DNA from: Geosiphon pyriformis | Taxonomy: Eukaryota; Glomeromycota; Glomeromycetes; Archaeosporales; Geosiphonaceae | DNA: 64,000 nucleotides | Direction: 5' to 3' | NCBI GenBank assembly: GCA_016748015.1 | Contig: JAAOMT010000678.1 | Coordinates: 39,624 to 103,623 of the forward strand | Shown here: piece by piece, positions 1 through 10,670 of the stretch | Numbering within the stretch: the first letter of the stretch is position 1 | Layout: each line of letters starts with the position of its first letter | Translations under genes and position numbers: made by a program | The notes under the pieces: generated by a model | The model's database searches: none | What the model was told of the DNA's origin: nothing | What the model saw: only the letters and a program-made list of their open reading frames with translations

Positions 1-924
1 ATATTTAAGTTTTAAAAACTTTATTATTACTTTTATATTAATACTTAATATTTTTACAAAATTATTAATTAGCTATTTTTATTTTTATTAAATAAATTTA
101 ATATTTTTTATTATTAAAAAACATATATTATAGTTTTTAAAAATTTTTAAACAATAAAACAATAATATTAATATTTTTTTTAATTTAAAATTTTTTTTAA
201 TATTTAATTTTAAATAAAACTATTTTTAAAAAAAAAAAAAAACAGTTTTTAAAAAAAAATTCTGTTTTTGTTATATTTCTATTACTATTTTACAAGACAA
301 CAATTTTTTTGTCTTAAACTTAATAGTTATTATTAATAATACTATAATTAAAAACTTAAATAATAAGATAAATTTAATTTTAAAAATACTTTTAGATAAT
401 ATTTGTATTAAATAATCTAAAAATATAAAAACTAATTTTGCAAAAAAGATGAAAATTTTTTTTAAATACTAATATTAATTAAAAAACAAATAATAAAAAT
501 AAAATTTTTTTTATACTTTTAATTAAATACTTTTAAATTAAAAAGATAAATACCAATAAAAAATTATTAAACTTATATTTATCTTTAAAAAAAATTTGCA
601 AAAAATTATAACATTAATTAAAAATAAAAAAATCTAAATAAACAATAATCTTAAAAAACAAGAAATATATTTAAATTAAATTATAATTTTAAAAAAAGTT
701 TTATAAATATTTTTAAAAAAGTAAATATTTTGGTTTTATTTGAATTTAATAAAATTATATTAATTTAATTACAACTAATTAGACTATAATAAAAATTTAT
801 AATAAAATATGTTAAATTTGATTAGATTAATATATTGGCTTCAAAATATTTTTTTTAATTAATAAAAATTTTATATATATTTTTCTATATGCTATTTTTA
901 TTAAAATTCTGTCTTATAATCTTA
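1..924. other. Extremely AT-rich stretch, no gene
   Basis: Almost only A and T, with homopolymer runs and no reading frame that looks coding. It lies where the post-integrase part of relic E1 would be expected, so it may be the same element decayed beyond recognition. I see no RNA gene or promoter. Confidence 0.6.
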
Positions 925-2465
925 ATTTATAAGTTTTGTTGTCTAAAACTTTGTATATATAAAAAGATCTATTCTACTTTGGATCAAACTTTCTATTCTA
1001 CTGTTTCTTAACTTTTATATAATGTAATAATACTCAATCTTCAATTTTAAATTTAATTAATTAATTAAGTAAACAATTATTATGTCTTTTTTTTTACTAT
1101 TTCTAAGTATTACTAATATTATTAACTATTATTTTATAATTGTTTTCTAATATTTTCATAAAATAGTGTGTTTTTTGATATAAGATAGTTTTAAAATTTT
1201 TTTTAATAATTGTTTTTGTTAAACAAGAAAGTATTTTTTGTTTAATAAGTAAGATAATTTTTCTTTTATAGACTAATTTAAATAGTATGAACTAAATAAT
1301 ATTTTGTTTTAATGTTTGATATACAAATAATACAGAAAATATAAATAAGTTTTATTCTTGTATATTTTTGTGACTTATTTTTGTTAATACTTTATACAAT
1401 ATTTGATTAAATTGTTCTACTTGTTTATTTGTTTATAAGTAATATAGTGATAATAATAATTGCTTTATTCTAAATTGTTGGCTTAGTTTAATTAGTATAC
1501 TATTGATAAAATAAATTTTTTAATTAGATAACAATTTTTCTGGACATTTATATCAGCAAATCAGATTTTGGTATACAAATTTGGTTATTGTTTTAACATT
1601 TGCTATTTGAATAGCTCTAACTTTAAATTAATTTATTAAATAGCTTACAACTACAGTAATATAATAATTTTTTTAAAAATAATAAAGAAAAGTCCAACTA
1701 AATCAATCTTAATTCTATTAAAAAAAATTTTAACTAAAATAGATTAAAATAGTTTTATTGTTCTGGCTTCTTTTTATTAATATAAATTATAATTAATAAT
1801 ATATTCAAAGATATTTTTATACATTATTGGCCAATAGTATAGATTTATTGTTTTTTCCAAAATAGTGTTTTTGTTAAAGTGTTCTATGATTGGATCAGAG
1901 TGCATGCTATATAATGCAGTTTTTTTTTCATTTTTTTTTATAACTTATTATGAAGTAATATGGTTTTAGTGTTTTTAATAGTATAGTTAATTGTTTTAAA
2001 TAAAGTAATTGTAATTTTGTTTCTATATAATATTTTGTTTTTGTTGAGATAATTTCTCCTTAAATTAAAGTATTAATAAATACTAATATAATTGTTAATA
2101 AATAATTATATTTATAAGTCTGAAATTAGATTTGTATTATCTATAACAAACTGTTAATATGAGTGTTTTTGGCTCTTTTTTTATAATATACTTTGTATAA
2201 AAATTGTTGCAGATAAGTATTTTATTATATATATTTTTTTTCAGTTGTAACTTGCTAAGTAATCAAATAAGTCTTTTATAATTCATATATAAATCAAATG
2301 ATTAGTGAAAATAATGTCTTAAATTTTGTATTGCCTAGTAAATAATAAGATATTCTAAATCTGTTATATTATATATTTTTTTTATTGTATTAGTACTGTA
2401 ACTAGCATAAACAATTAGATGTTTTTAATTATCTGGTTCAATTATAACAAAATAGCTCTTAGTAT
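925..2465 (-). pseudogene. Relic of a Ty3/gypsy pol (integrase to RNase H), element E1
   Basis: Read on the minus strand this aligns base by base with the integrase-RNase H part of element B (about 19500-21050). The integrase core corresponds to about 1100-1560, the zinc-binding segment to 1750-1900 and the RNase H region to 2270-2465. Nearly every difference replaces C by T or G by A, so no useful reading frame remains. It ends inside the RNase H LGAV motif, where the LTR of element D begins at 2466. It is the oldest-looking and most decayed gypsy copy here. Identification rests on alignment to B, not on a surviving protein. Confidence 0.75.
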
Positions 2466-3361
2466 TATTACAGATAATTATTTGGGGTGTTAATACAAAT
2501 AATAAACTCATAACTTGATGCTTAATAGCTGGTATAATTGGTAATTTTTTTTCATATCTGAAGATTTTGGTTGAGTCCTTTATATAATGAACAGAGATTC
2601 AATAAAAATATTCTTTGATAATGTTTTTAGTGTTTTCTCAATCCTCAAGTTGGTGTGCTTTGTTATTTGTCACTTCTCAAAATATTTATATTCTGTCAAT
2701 TTTTTTTTCAGTTTGGTGGCTGATATCTTCTAATAAGCTATTTTTAATTCCGAATGTCTATCCTTATTTTTGGGTTTTTTACTAGTGCTATTTCCTGATG
2801 TTAGTACTCTGTGCATTAATCTTTTTAATTAGTTAGTAAATTAACAAACCAAAATAAAAAAAAATAAAAAATAAAAAATAAAAAAATAAAAAAATAAAAA
2901 ATTAGTATCTCATTAATAGTTATAATCAAAAACTATTGTTTCAGTGTGATTAAGTGTTAGATTTTATTAACATAAAGTGTTGATAAATGGGAGAGTAATT
3001 AAATTCTCAAAAAAATAACAATAACATGAATTAAATAATAATAAGTATGTTTTATTTTAATATTTAATGTTTCTATTTCAAATTATAAAATACTATTATA
3101 TAAAAAAATAGATCTGGAATTGAAACTGAAAGTTTTAAAACTAAGAATTTTTTCTTTTTTGCTTCTAATACTGCTGCTATATATACATAAATTTCATTAT
3201 ACAAGATTTTTTGAATTTTTCAATTCTCTAGCCAAGAATTCTGAAATTCTGAAATTCTATGATTTTTCACCTGGGAATCTTAGAATTACATTTTTTATTA
3301 TGTCTATTCTAATTGGCTAATTTATGTACTAATATATAATTTCTATATTCTATAAGTAATA
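2466..3361 (-). repeat. 3' LTR of element D (D-type LTR)
   Basis: Homologous over its length to the 887-bp solo LTR at 21451-22337. It starts TATTAC and ends GTAATA, decayed forms of TGTTAC and GTAACA. It is followed on the right by a purine tract (minus sense) and by an ORF3 remnant, so it is the 3' LTR of the minus-strand element continuing at 3362-3650 and 11240-16924. It contains an A-rich tract near 2855-2905 and the stem-loop at 2915-2937. The four flanking bases are gtat on the left and ttat on the right, so the target duplication is not clean. Confidence 0.75.
2915..2937. other. Stem-loop in D-type LTR, decayed copy
   Basis: AATAGT and ACTATT flank an 11-base loop (TATAATCAAAA). The same position in the solo LTR at 21892-21916 reads CAATAGC/GCTATTG, and in the B LTRs CAATTGC/GCAATTG. 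Pairing is kept although both arms changed. Confidence 0.5.
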
Positions 3362-3382
3362 TTATTCTCTTTTTTTAATATT
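3362..3382 (-). other. Polypurine tract of element D
   Basis: On the minus strand a run of A and G ending GAGAATAA directly abuts the LTR start. The PPTs of A and B also end in ATAA at their LTRs. It would prime plus-strand DNA synthesis. Confidence 0.6.
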
Positions 3383-3650
3383 AAGCTCTATTAAAATTTT
3401 CTATATTTTCTAACTCTTTATCTTTAATTAACTTTTAAATTTTTTTTTTAAGAATTACTTAGATTATTTTGATCTGTAATTTTTCAAATTGGGTATTGGT
3501 TATTTTACTCAATTAATTGACAGTAATTGTATTTATTATTGAATTAAGTAGTATTGCTGATCAATCTTGAAATCCTACATATAGCCAATATATGACTTGG
3601 ACTTGTGTGAGCAGATTGCTCTTTCTCACAAATTGTTCAAGTTATTATAG
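3383..3650 (-). pseudogene. ORF3 of element D, C-terminal part
   Basis: On the minus strand one frame reads, with several stops, segments such as FVRKSNLL, ITVN and NTQFEKL. These match ORF3 of element B (FVRRNNLNL, ITVNN, NTQFEVL) in the same order. The frame continues across the insertion of element A into 11240 and beyond, which shows the two D pieces were once contiguous. Function unknown; see ORF3 of elements B, C and E. The frame runs on toward the PPT and the D LTR. Confidence 0.6.
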
Positions 3651-4305
3651 TATTATGGTTGAAACCCATAATTTTTATTAGTTATCACATGTATTAGTCA
3701 CTGATGTCATATAATTAGCCACTCTATTTTTAGATAGTAATTATTGACCTGATCATTAACCTAGTTATTAATTTGGTCATTGACCACTTTCAATAGCTAT
3801 ATAAGCAATGAGTCTCTTAGCTGTAGAAAATCATCTCTCAGATAAGAATCAAATAAATAAAAATAACAACTTTCATCTCAATTACTCTCTTATCACTAAT
3901 TTTTTTTTCCCTACCTTTAAGTATCTGAACATCTTAGGATAAAAGATTACTTGTTGGCTTTTTCCTGATGTATATAATTGTAGTATTTAAAGATTATTTG
4001 TATAAACGTGACTGAAGAGCACAAGTTGATACCTGATATTGAATTCTAAGAGCACTAATGTGAGGCATAGAATTATACCAGTGGTGATCAATTATTGACA
4101 GTATAAACTATTCCTTTACCTTCAGATTTCCTTATTATCTTTTGAAAAGAATAGTGACTAAGATATTTTATGAGACTAATCTCACACATTGAATCCATAC
4201 TTATTCAATTTGCTCATTAAAGTTGAATCTCTTTTGATTATTTCTATTACCCTACAATCCTGTTCTCCTTTGCTACCCATTAGCTTGTTACTCCAACCCA
4301 TAACA
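3651..4305 (+). repeat. 5' LTR of element A
   Basis: 655 bp, starting TATTATGG (from TGTTATGG) and ending CCCATAACA. It matches the 3' LTR at 10640-11239, with differences mainly of the C/T and G/A kind. A TATA box lies at 3798-3805. A decayed solo relative is at 52888-53490. Confidence 0.88.
3798..3805 (+). promoter_or_regulatory. TATA box in A LTR
   Basis: TATATAAG inside the LTR, kept in the 3' LTR (CTATATAAGTG near 10731) and in the solo LTR at about 53023. A transcript starting 25-35 bases downstream would make the following sequence the R region. Confidence 0.55.
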
Positions 4306-4311
4306 TAAAAG

Positions 4312-4323
4312 TGGTGCTTTCTG
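4312..4323 (+). other. Possible primer-binding site, element A
   Basis: TGGTGCTTTCTG begins six bases after the 5' LTR. It starts with TGG as expected for pairing to a tRNA CCA end and resembles the TTTGGTGCTCTC that directly follows the LTR in B and C. The primer is not identified. Confidence 0.35.
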
Positions 4324-4357
4324 TAAGATTGTCAAAATCCATTTGTTTCTTTATTGT

Positions 4358-5895
4358 ATGGGTAATTATTCATACCTACCACAACAATTAGCAGAACACT
4401 TTGAAGCACACAACAAAAATGATCTAGATTTTATTGAACTCAATCCTTTGCCATCCTGCTTGATTTGCTTCCCCCTTGAAGAACAATCCAGTAGACAATT
4501 CCAAGACTTTTGAAACTGGTTCTTAAATAAGCATTTAGCTGAAATCTATACAGCCTACACAATCTATTACTTTGATCAAGCTTACTTTGAAAACAACTTT
4601 GAAGAAAGAAACAACAATATCAATCAGCTCTTATACTCAGCAACCTTTGAACAACAACCTTCTGAATTCGAATATCTAAATCACCAAATTCACATCTGGA
4701 TTGCTGTCCATCAATCAGCTAAAACCTCTTTTGAAACAGAAGAAAAAGTTACCAAACTGCTCCTATTTTTGATTTCTTCTCAAGTGATTTAGATCATTTC
4801 ACTCAAATAGTAACTTCTGAACTAATAGCTCAAGACCCAATACAAGCAAACATCCTAGCCACCCTCCAAGGCATACAAACTGCTTTGGGGTGAAGAAACA
4901 ACACCCCATTATCATTATTCAGAGATGATGCACAAGATCCAATTAAATGGTTGGACAATTTTGAAAGAGCAGCCACTGCCAACCAATATAATGATGAGTA
5001 CAAGTTTCAAATCATTGGTGGCTACCTTCAAGGCTCACCTGCCACATGGTTTTCACAAGAAACCAATGCCAATGTCCAGCACAGAATTATCAGATAAACA
5101 CCAGCAGATGCAGGAGAAAACAATATCTCTTTTACTACTCGGTTTGAAAACAAGTTCAGAATTCCAATCTTAATATCTAAATGGCACATGAAACTAGAAA
5201 GAAGAACCCAAGGTCCTGGTGAAGTTGTAACTGAATATGCCAAAGCAATCAGAAAGTTAATCAAGCGAGTAGACTTTGGAAGGAACTGGACAGAAGAACA
5301 AAAGATTCATTCCTTTACAAAAGGATTGAGAACTGACTTATCTTATGCTCTTTGGCCTCTTTTGGCTCTGAAAGACAACCTTACAATGTATATGGCTATT
5401 GAACTTGCCCAAAGGATTGAAGATAACCAAAGGATGCATTTGGAATCCACACTTTCAGTTTTTGCTCCTGCTTCTGTCATGGCCCCTGCTCCTCAAGTGG
5501 CTGCTATTTCTTTTGCTGCCCAAACCCAAGACCCAAATGAACAATTGATAGATAAAGGTACAACTAACCTTGCCTGGTTATTAGAACTGTTGGCACAAGC
5601 AGTCAGAGATAACCAGCAACCACCAAGACCTAAATATGAACCTTGTTTTAACCAGCTCCAGCAACCTCTTTATTAAAGACAGCAAAATCGTGGCCCACCT
5701 GTGTGCTATTGTTGTGGATTAACTGGACATTATTTAAGAGATTGTAACAACCCTCCACTGCCTCTTCCAGCTCTCAGAAACAATAACAACCAAAACAACA
5801 GACCCAATAACAACAACAATATCCCCAATCAAATACCCAATCATGCCAACATCAATTTCTTTGGAGAAAATCCCCTAGTTGAAGCCATTGTTTAT
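4358..5895 (+). pseudogene. gag of element A (capsid and CCHC nucleocapsid)
   Basis: The ATG at 4358 (MGNYSYLPQQ) is the first plausible start after the PBS. The frame shifts by one base near 4765 and is then followed from 4770 to 5895 with stops near 4890 and 5093. The capsid core lies at 4918-5430 (IKWLDNFERAA, GGYLQGSPATWF, then LERRTQGPGEVVTEYAKAI), the usual retrotransposon gag fold. A CCHC knuckle, CYCCGLTGHYLRDC, lies at 5704-5745, followed by an Asn/Pro-rich tail. The product would assemble virus-like particles and bind element RNA. Frame changes again near 5895, at the gag-pol border. Confidence 0.82.
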
Positions 5896-5903
5896 TAGTC
5901 TTT

Positions 5904-6650
5904 AAACTGGTAGGTGCGCCTACAAAGGGTGAGAGTACAAGCCAACCAGAAAAAAACCCCTTTTATGCTTTTAACTTAACTGATGATGACCATGACATGG
6001 ATGAACTAGCAATTAACACCTTAGAACCAACCAGAAAGAAGAAGAAAGCCAAGGTTGATTTCGTTTTAGATTCCAACAAAGTCTTAACTTCTGCCGCTGA
6101 TAACAATGAACCACTAAAGGCTAAAGTTTTTAAGAATTCTCCAAAGTTAGAACCCCCAGAAATTGTACAAAAATCTGGACCCTATTCCATTGTCAAAGAT
6201 TTTATAGAAACCCCAGCACATATTACCTTTGGCCAGTTAATAACCCACCCACAGTTCAGAAAAGATCTTCACAAATCCTTGATTCCAAAGAAGAAGACAC
6301 CAAAAACCAACAAGTGCTCTCGCCAAGCTGGACTTGCTGACAACAGCAATGTTACCCCTCTGATTTGTAAAGCCCAAGTGGCTGAATACTTTATTGACTT
6401 AATTCTGGACAGTAGATCATCTGTTAGTGTTATTGCTAAACACTTCTTGGAAGCAATTGGTAGAAAGATTAATGAACCTTCCATCAAACCAATAACCAAT
6501 ATACATGATGACAAAAAAAAAGGACTGGGTATTGCCAAAGCTGTTCTTGTCCGCATTAATGGAATCAGCATTGAAACTGACATGAAAGTTTCTGAAGCCA
6601 AGAAATACACCATCATTGTTGGCAATGAATGATTCAAGAAAGCAAAAGCT
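5904..6650 (+). pseudogene. Retropepsin-like protease region of element A
   Basis: In the frame of the ORF at 5997-6632 the protein has a Lys-rich N-terminal part and then a retropepsin core: LILDSRSSVSVI at about 6400-6435, then KVSEAKKYTIIVGNE. The catalytic triad expected as DSG reads DSR (GGA to AGA), so the enzyme should be inactive. The frame stops at a TGA at 6630, where relatives have Trp (GNEW), and then continues in the same frame. It would have processed the Gag-Pol polyprotein. Confidence 0.75.
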
Positions 6651-7100
6651 TTGCTTGATTATGAACTTTGTGAATTAACCATCAGATGTGGTGAGAAACC
6701 CATTGTGGTTAAGTGTTGCCATTGGACAACTCCCTCAATACCCAAACAAAACCAAAAAGAAGAACAATCAGATGAATCAGATGATGAAGAGAGTGATGAA
6801 GAAGAAGAACAAGAAGAGCAAAAAGAAACTACTGAACTTATCTATACCATCTTTATCAGCAATAGCAAACCATTGGACAATATTAAAGCAGACAAAGAAG
6901 GAATCATTGTAAATGGCAAGCTGATCTGCTGGCCTTATTATGATATTCTTAGAAGAACCTTTGAAAGAAAACCTGGCAAGAAAGCCAAATACAGTTTTTG
7001 GTAACATGGTCCTTGTGCTTAGTGTTGGTGCAATAAATTCTTGTATTCTCCAAGCAATAAATGCAAATCATGCCTAATCTATTACAGAGATTAGGAACCA
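6651..7100 (+). pseudogene. Acidic linker and Cys-ribbon between protease and RT, element A
   Basis: Directly after the protease (KALLDYELC) comes a strongly acidic tract at 6750-6830 (runs of E, D, S and Q), then NGKLICWPYYDILRR. After a TAA at 7002 the same frame continues through HGPCA, CWCNKFLYSPSNKCKSC and LIYYRD, giving Cys pairs like a small zinc ribbon. Elements B-E have a Cys-rich domain plus dUTPase at this place in pol; A has this shorter module and no dUTPase. Function unknown; nucleic-acid or protein binding is a guess. Confidence 0.55.
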
Positions 7101-8128
7101 ATCAGTTTGATACCCAGAGAAGAATTGAAAGAAGTACAGAAGTCCTTTGAAATGAACCACCTGAGATCCAATTACTGGTTGTAGAACAAAAAAAACCCTT
7201 CCCAGAAGAAAAAAAAATAGACATTGAAAATTTGCTGGCTAGAAATAGCCCAGTTATCTCCAAAGAAGATGATACTCCTGGACATACCCATGTGATACAA
7301 CACACTATCACCACCAGAGAAACTCGACCCATCCATTTGAAGTCTTATCAATCCAATCGGCACAATGATGAGTTTATCAAGAAAGAGATAAACCAGATGA
7401 AAGAACTTGGATTCATACAAAAAACCAAGAGTGAATGGGCTTTCCCAGTTGTAATGGTATCCAAAAAAGGTAGAACACTATGCTTCTGTGTTGACTACCA
7501 CCAATTAAATACTATCACTGAAAGAGACATGTACCCACTTCTCAAGATTGATGCAATGTTAGACCAATTCAAAAATGCTGCTTTCTTTTCAACCATTAAC
7601 TTAACTGCTGGATTCTGGCAAGTAGAGATGGATCCAGAAAGCAGAAAGAAAACTGCCTTCATTACCAAGTATGGCACTTATGAATTCACAGTTATGTCTT
7701 TTGGTCTCACCAATGCTCCTCCCACCTTTTAATACTTAATGGATAAAGTATTTAAATCAGTCAAGGAAAACTTTGTTCTAGTCTATTTGGACAATATAAT
7801 GGTATACTCAAAAACCTGGGATGAACACCTAAAACATTTGCAAAAGGTTTTTGACCTCCTCAGAAATGCTGGCCTCAAGATCAACCCAATCAAATCTTTC
7901 TTTGGAAGACAATCCACCCAGTTCCTTGGTCATCTTATCACAAAAAATGGAATCTTTTCTAACCCAGCCAAAGTTAAAAAAGTCCAAAACATCAAACAAC
8001 CAATGAATATTCATAAACTACGCTCTTTTCTTGGTTTGGCCTCTTATTATCACAAATTTGTCAAGGATTTCTCCAAAATTGTCTCTCCTCTCAATCAGCT
8101 ACTCAGAAAAAATGTTAATTACTATTGA
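7101..8128 (+). pseudogene. Reverse transcriptase of element A
   Basis: Ty3-type RT. Seen in order: the RT entry segment (HVIQHTITT, ELGFIQKTKSEWAFPVVMV), FCVDYHQLN, the palm segment (FFSTINLTAGFWQVEMDPESRKKTAF), FGLTNAPPTF, the active-site motif VYLDNIMVYS at 7780-7810, and the thumb/connection (FLGHLITKNGIF, LRSFLGLASYYHKFVKDF). The active site should be YLDD; here the second Asp is Asn (GAT to AAT), so the enzyme is dead. A TAA at 7731 replaces a Gln codon just before YLMDKVF. The frame otherwise stays open. Confidence 0.88.
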
Positions 8129-8600
8129 AGAACACATCAGCAAAAAGCCTTTGAAACTTTAAAGAAAAAACTGGTTACAGAACCCATCCTCAAGCAATCT
8201 AATCTAGATTGATTTTTTATCCTTCATACTGATGCATCTGGCTTTGGACTTGGTGCTGTTCTCTCCCAAAAAGATGAAAATGGCAAAGAACATGCCATAA
8301 CCTATGTCAGTAGAACCCTTTTCCCAGCAAAACAGAACTATTTAGTTACTGAACAAGAATGCTTAGCAGTAGTATGGTCCACCAGTTACTGGAGTAAGTA
8401 TCTTCTTGGTGTGAAGTTTTTGGTGATAACAGATCACCAAGCTTTGGTTTGGCTGCACAACAAAAAGAGGCTAGAACACAAATGGATAACTCACTGAATA
8501 CTCCACTTAGATGAATTTGACTATGATATTCAATATTGCAAAGGAGCTAATCATTAAAACACTGATGCTCTCTCTAGACTTACCATCCAGTGACAGAACA
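8129..8600 (+). pseudogene. RNase H of element A
   Basis: Continues from the RT in frame, with stops at former Trp codons (tga at 8126, 8210 and 8496). The catalytic acids remain visible: HTDASGFGLGAVLSQ (8225-8270), VTEQECLAV (8346-8375) and VITDHQALVWL (8424-8456). The region ends FDYDIQYCKGANH. It would remove the RNA strand of the RNA/DNA hybrid. Confidence 0.82.
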
Positions 8601-9972
8601 ACCCTCTCAAACCAAACCAACTTAATTATTAGTAATTCCTCCTTTTTGACAAACACAATAATGGACTTGGACAACTACTCTGCCTTAATAGAATTTTTGG
8701 TAAAGGAAAATACCCATTAAAATACACATGACAACAAAGAGAACATTTGCGCAAACAATCAAATTTCTATTTGATTCGCCAGAACCAACTTTATAAAAGA
8801 AATAGAAAAGATTCTAACCACTTCCAAAAAGTCATCAGATTTGAAGAAAGAGAAATTGTGATCTACAATATGTACACTGATCCATTAGTTGGACACTTTG
8901 GAAAAACAAAAACAATTCAGAAAACTCTAGCTTGCTATTATTGGCCTACCTTGGGAAAAGACATTGCTGAATACATCAAAACTTGTGATATCTGCCAAAG
9001 AAAAGGAAAACCCAATTGCAAAAAAGATATCCATCCAATCTCTGTTGGTCAATCCTTTAACAGAATTGGTATAGATGTTGTTGGACCTTTAACAATAACT
9101 CCTGATGGCAACAGATACATTATCACAACTATTGACTATCTTACAAAGTGGGTAGAAGCAAGAGTCACTCCAGACCAAACAGCAGTCTCAATAGCCAATT
9201 TCATTTATGAAGATATTATTTGTCGCTATGGCTGCCCCAAAGAACTTTTATCTGACAGAGGAAGAGCTTTTCTCAGTACACTTGTTGAAGAACTTTGCAG
9301 AAAAATGGGAATACATTACAAACTTTTCTCTCCTTATCACTTCCAAACAAATAACCTAGCAGAACATTTCAATAGAACACTATGTGAAACCCTAGCCAAA
9401 ACCAGTGAAGAAACAAACTTATGGGACAAAGTACTGCCTTTAGCTTTGTTCACTTATAGAACTGTGAATCATGACATAACAAGTTATGAACTCTTTATTT
9501 ACTCTATGAACAAATGGCAACCCTACTAATAGAAACTGACATTGAGACAATACCCTTTGAAGAAATAACAATAGGAAATTACAAAGACATTTTGCAAAGA
9601 AGACTTGGTATTATTCTTGACTCATTAGTAGAAGCACAGATAATTGTCTTTGAAAAGATAAAACAATTCCAAAAAAAGCTTAAGAAAAAGAAAACATATA
9701 AAACATTTTCCTTAAATGTTGGTAACTTAGTTTTAGAATACTATTTAGACAGAGACAATGTCTATGGTGATAAATTCTCTAGCCAGTGGAAAGGACCCTT
9801 TATAGTCAACAAAGTTTTGAACAATGGTTCTTATATCTTACAAGATCAATATGAAACAATCTTCAATGATTGTCCTGTTCATGGCACATCACTCAAGAAA
9901 TATCACAAACAACCTAATTGGTTACCTGTTGTGGTAATACCAACTCAAATGATCAACAAAAATCAGATATAA
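8601..9972 (+). pseudogene. Integrase of element A
   Basis: The N-terminal zinc domain is at 8870-9010: the first His is now Tyr (MYTDPLVGHFG), the second His and the CDICQRKGK Cys pair remain. The DDE core is at 9050-9400: GIDVVGPL, ATIDYLTKW-type (TTIDYLTKW), LLSDRGRAF and NLAEHFNRT supply D, D and E. A one-base deletion near 9497 shifts the frame (YELFIY against YEPFYLLYG in relatives). The GPY/F-type C-terminus is in the next frame (WKGPFIVNKVLNNGSYIL, 9787-9843). It would insert the cDNA. The N-terminal part overlaps a linker with poor motif content (8601-8740). Confidence 0.85.
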
Positions 9973-10670
9973 ATAAATGCACTATTCCCAAAACAGAGGT
10001 ATCTTCAATTGACATGAACAATTATTTCCTAGATCAAAACATTCAAAACACTTTCTACACTCTCCATGAGTACTGGATCAAAAATTATCCAAATGCTACT
10101 CTAACCATTGAAAAACAAACCACTATAACTGATAACAGTGGAACACATACTGTTATTAGACCAAAGAAAACCACTACCAGAAGAGAAAAAATTGGTAGCA
10201 AAATGGATAAGTATTTGCTGGAAAACATAACAGCAGCAATACTTACACCTTTCATGACAATTGGAAAAACGATTAAGAAAATCTTGCCCATAGACAAAAA
10301 CTTGTCATATAGAAGGCAACTAGAACTCTATGGTCATCTTGGTGAAATCATAGAAGAAATGAAGCTCATGAAGAAAACAACTTCAGAGATACAAGTGGAA
10401 ATTTTGGGCATTATACATTTAGATGTCCCAAGAGTTTTGATTATTGCAAGAAAAGCCAAAACTCTTATACAAAAATTTGATCTCTTGGATACAAAGCTTA
10501 TTTCACCTCAAGTATTATACATTCTATCTACAAAAGACTTCAACAAACTAGTTAGTTTTGAGTTAGACAAAACTCTTCAATTAGAATACCCTATAAATAG
10601 CTTGATTTTGCCGAAGCTCAATCTCTTTGGAGAGAATAATGTTATGATTGAAACTCATAATTTTTATTAG
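9918..10670 (+). CDS. Third ORF of element A, unknown function, runs into 3' LTR
   Basis: An uninterrupted 250-codon frame beginning inside the end of integrase; the ATG at 10014 (218 codons) is an alternative start that avoids the overlap. No stop interrupts it although gag and pol carry many. It is basic and mostly helical in appearance (KKTTTRREKIGSK, LELYGHLGEIIEEMKLMKK) with no signal peptide or clear membrane segment, so an envelope is unlikely. The last residues are encoded by the polypurine tract and the first 31 bases of the LTR (ENNVMIETHNFY). Elements B, C and E also end their third ORF inside the LTR, but the A protein shows no obvious sequence similarity to theirs. Confidence 0.65.
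   Translation: MVTCCGNTNSNDQQKSDINKCTIPKTEVSSIDMNNYFLDQNIQNTFYTLHEYWIKNYPNATLTIEKQTTITDNSGTHTVIRPKKTTTRREKIGSKMDKYLLENITAAILTPFMTIGKTIKKILPIDKNLSYRRQLELYGHLGEIIEEMKLMKKTTSEIQVEILGIIHLDVPRVLIIARKAKTLIQKFDLLDTKLISPQVLYILSTKDFNKLVSFELDKTLQLEYPINSLILPKLNLFGENNVMIETHNFY
10629..10639 (+). other. Polypurine tract of element A
   Basis: GGAGAGAATAA directly precedes the LTR start TGTTATG and lies inside the third ORF, where it codes for Gly-Glu-Asn. Confidence 0.6.

Noticed and set aside
3120-3320. 66-codon plus-strand hydrophobic frame
   Set aside because: It lies inside the D-type LTR, on the strand opposite to the element, and follows T-rich repeat sequence.
6630-8500. In-frame TGA at Trp positions suggesting a code in which TGA means Trp
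   Set aside because: TAA and TAG occur equally at Gln and Trp sites, TGG is still used in the same frames, and frameshifts and active-site losses accompany them. Transition decay explains all.
9918-10670. Third ORF of element A as an envelope protein
   Set aside because: No signal peptide, no clear transmembrane segment, no Cys pattern or glycosylation-rich ectodomain.
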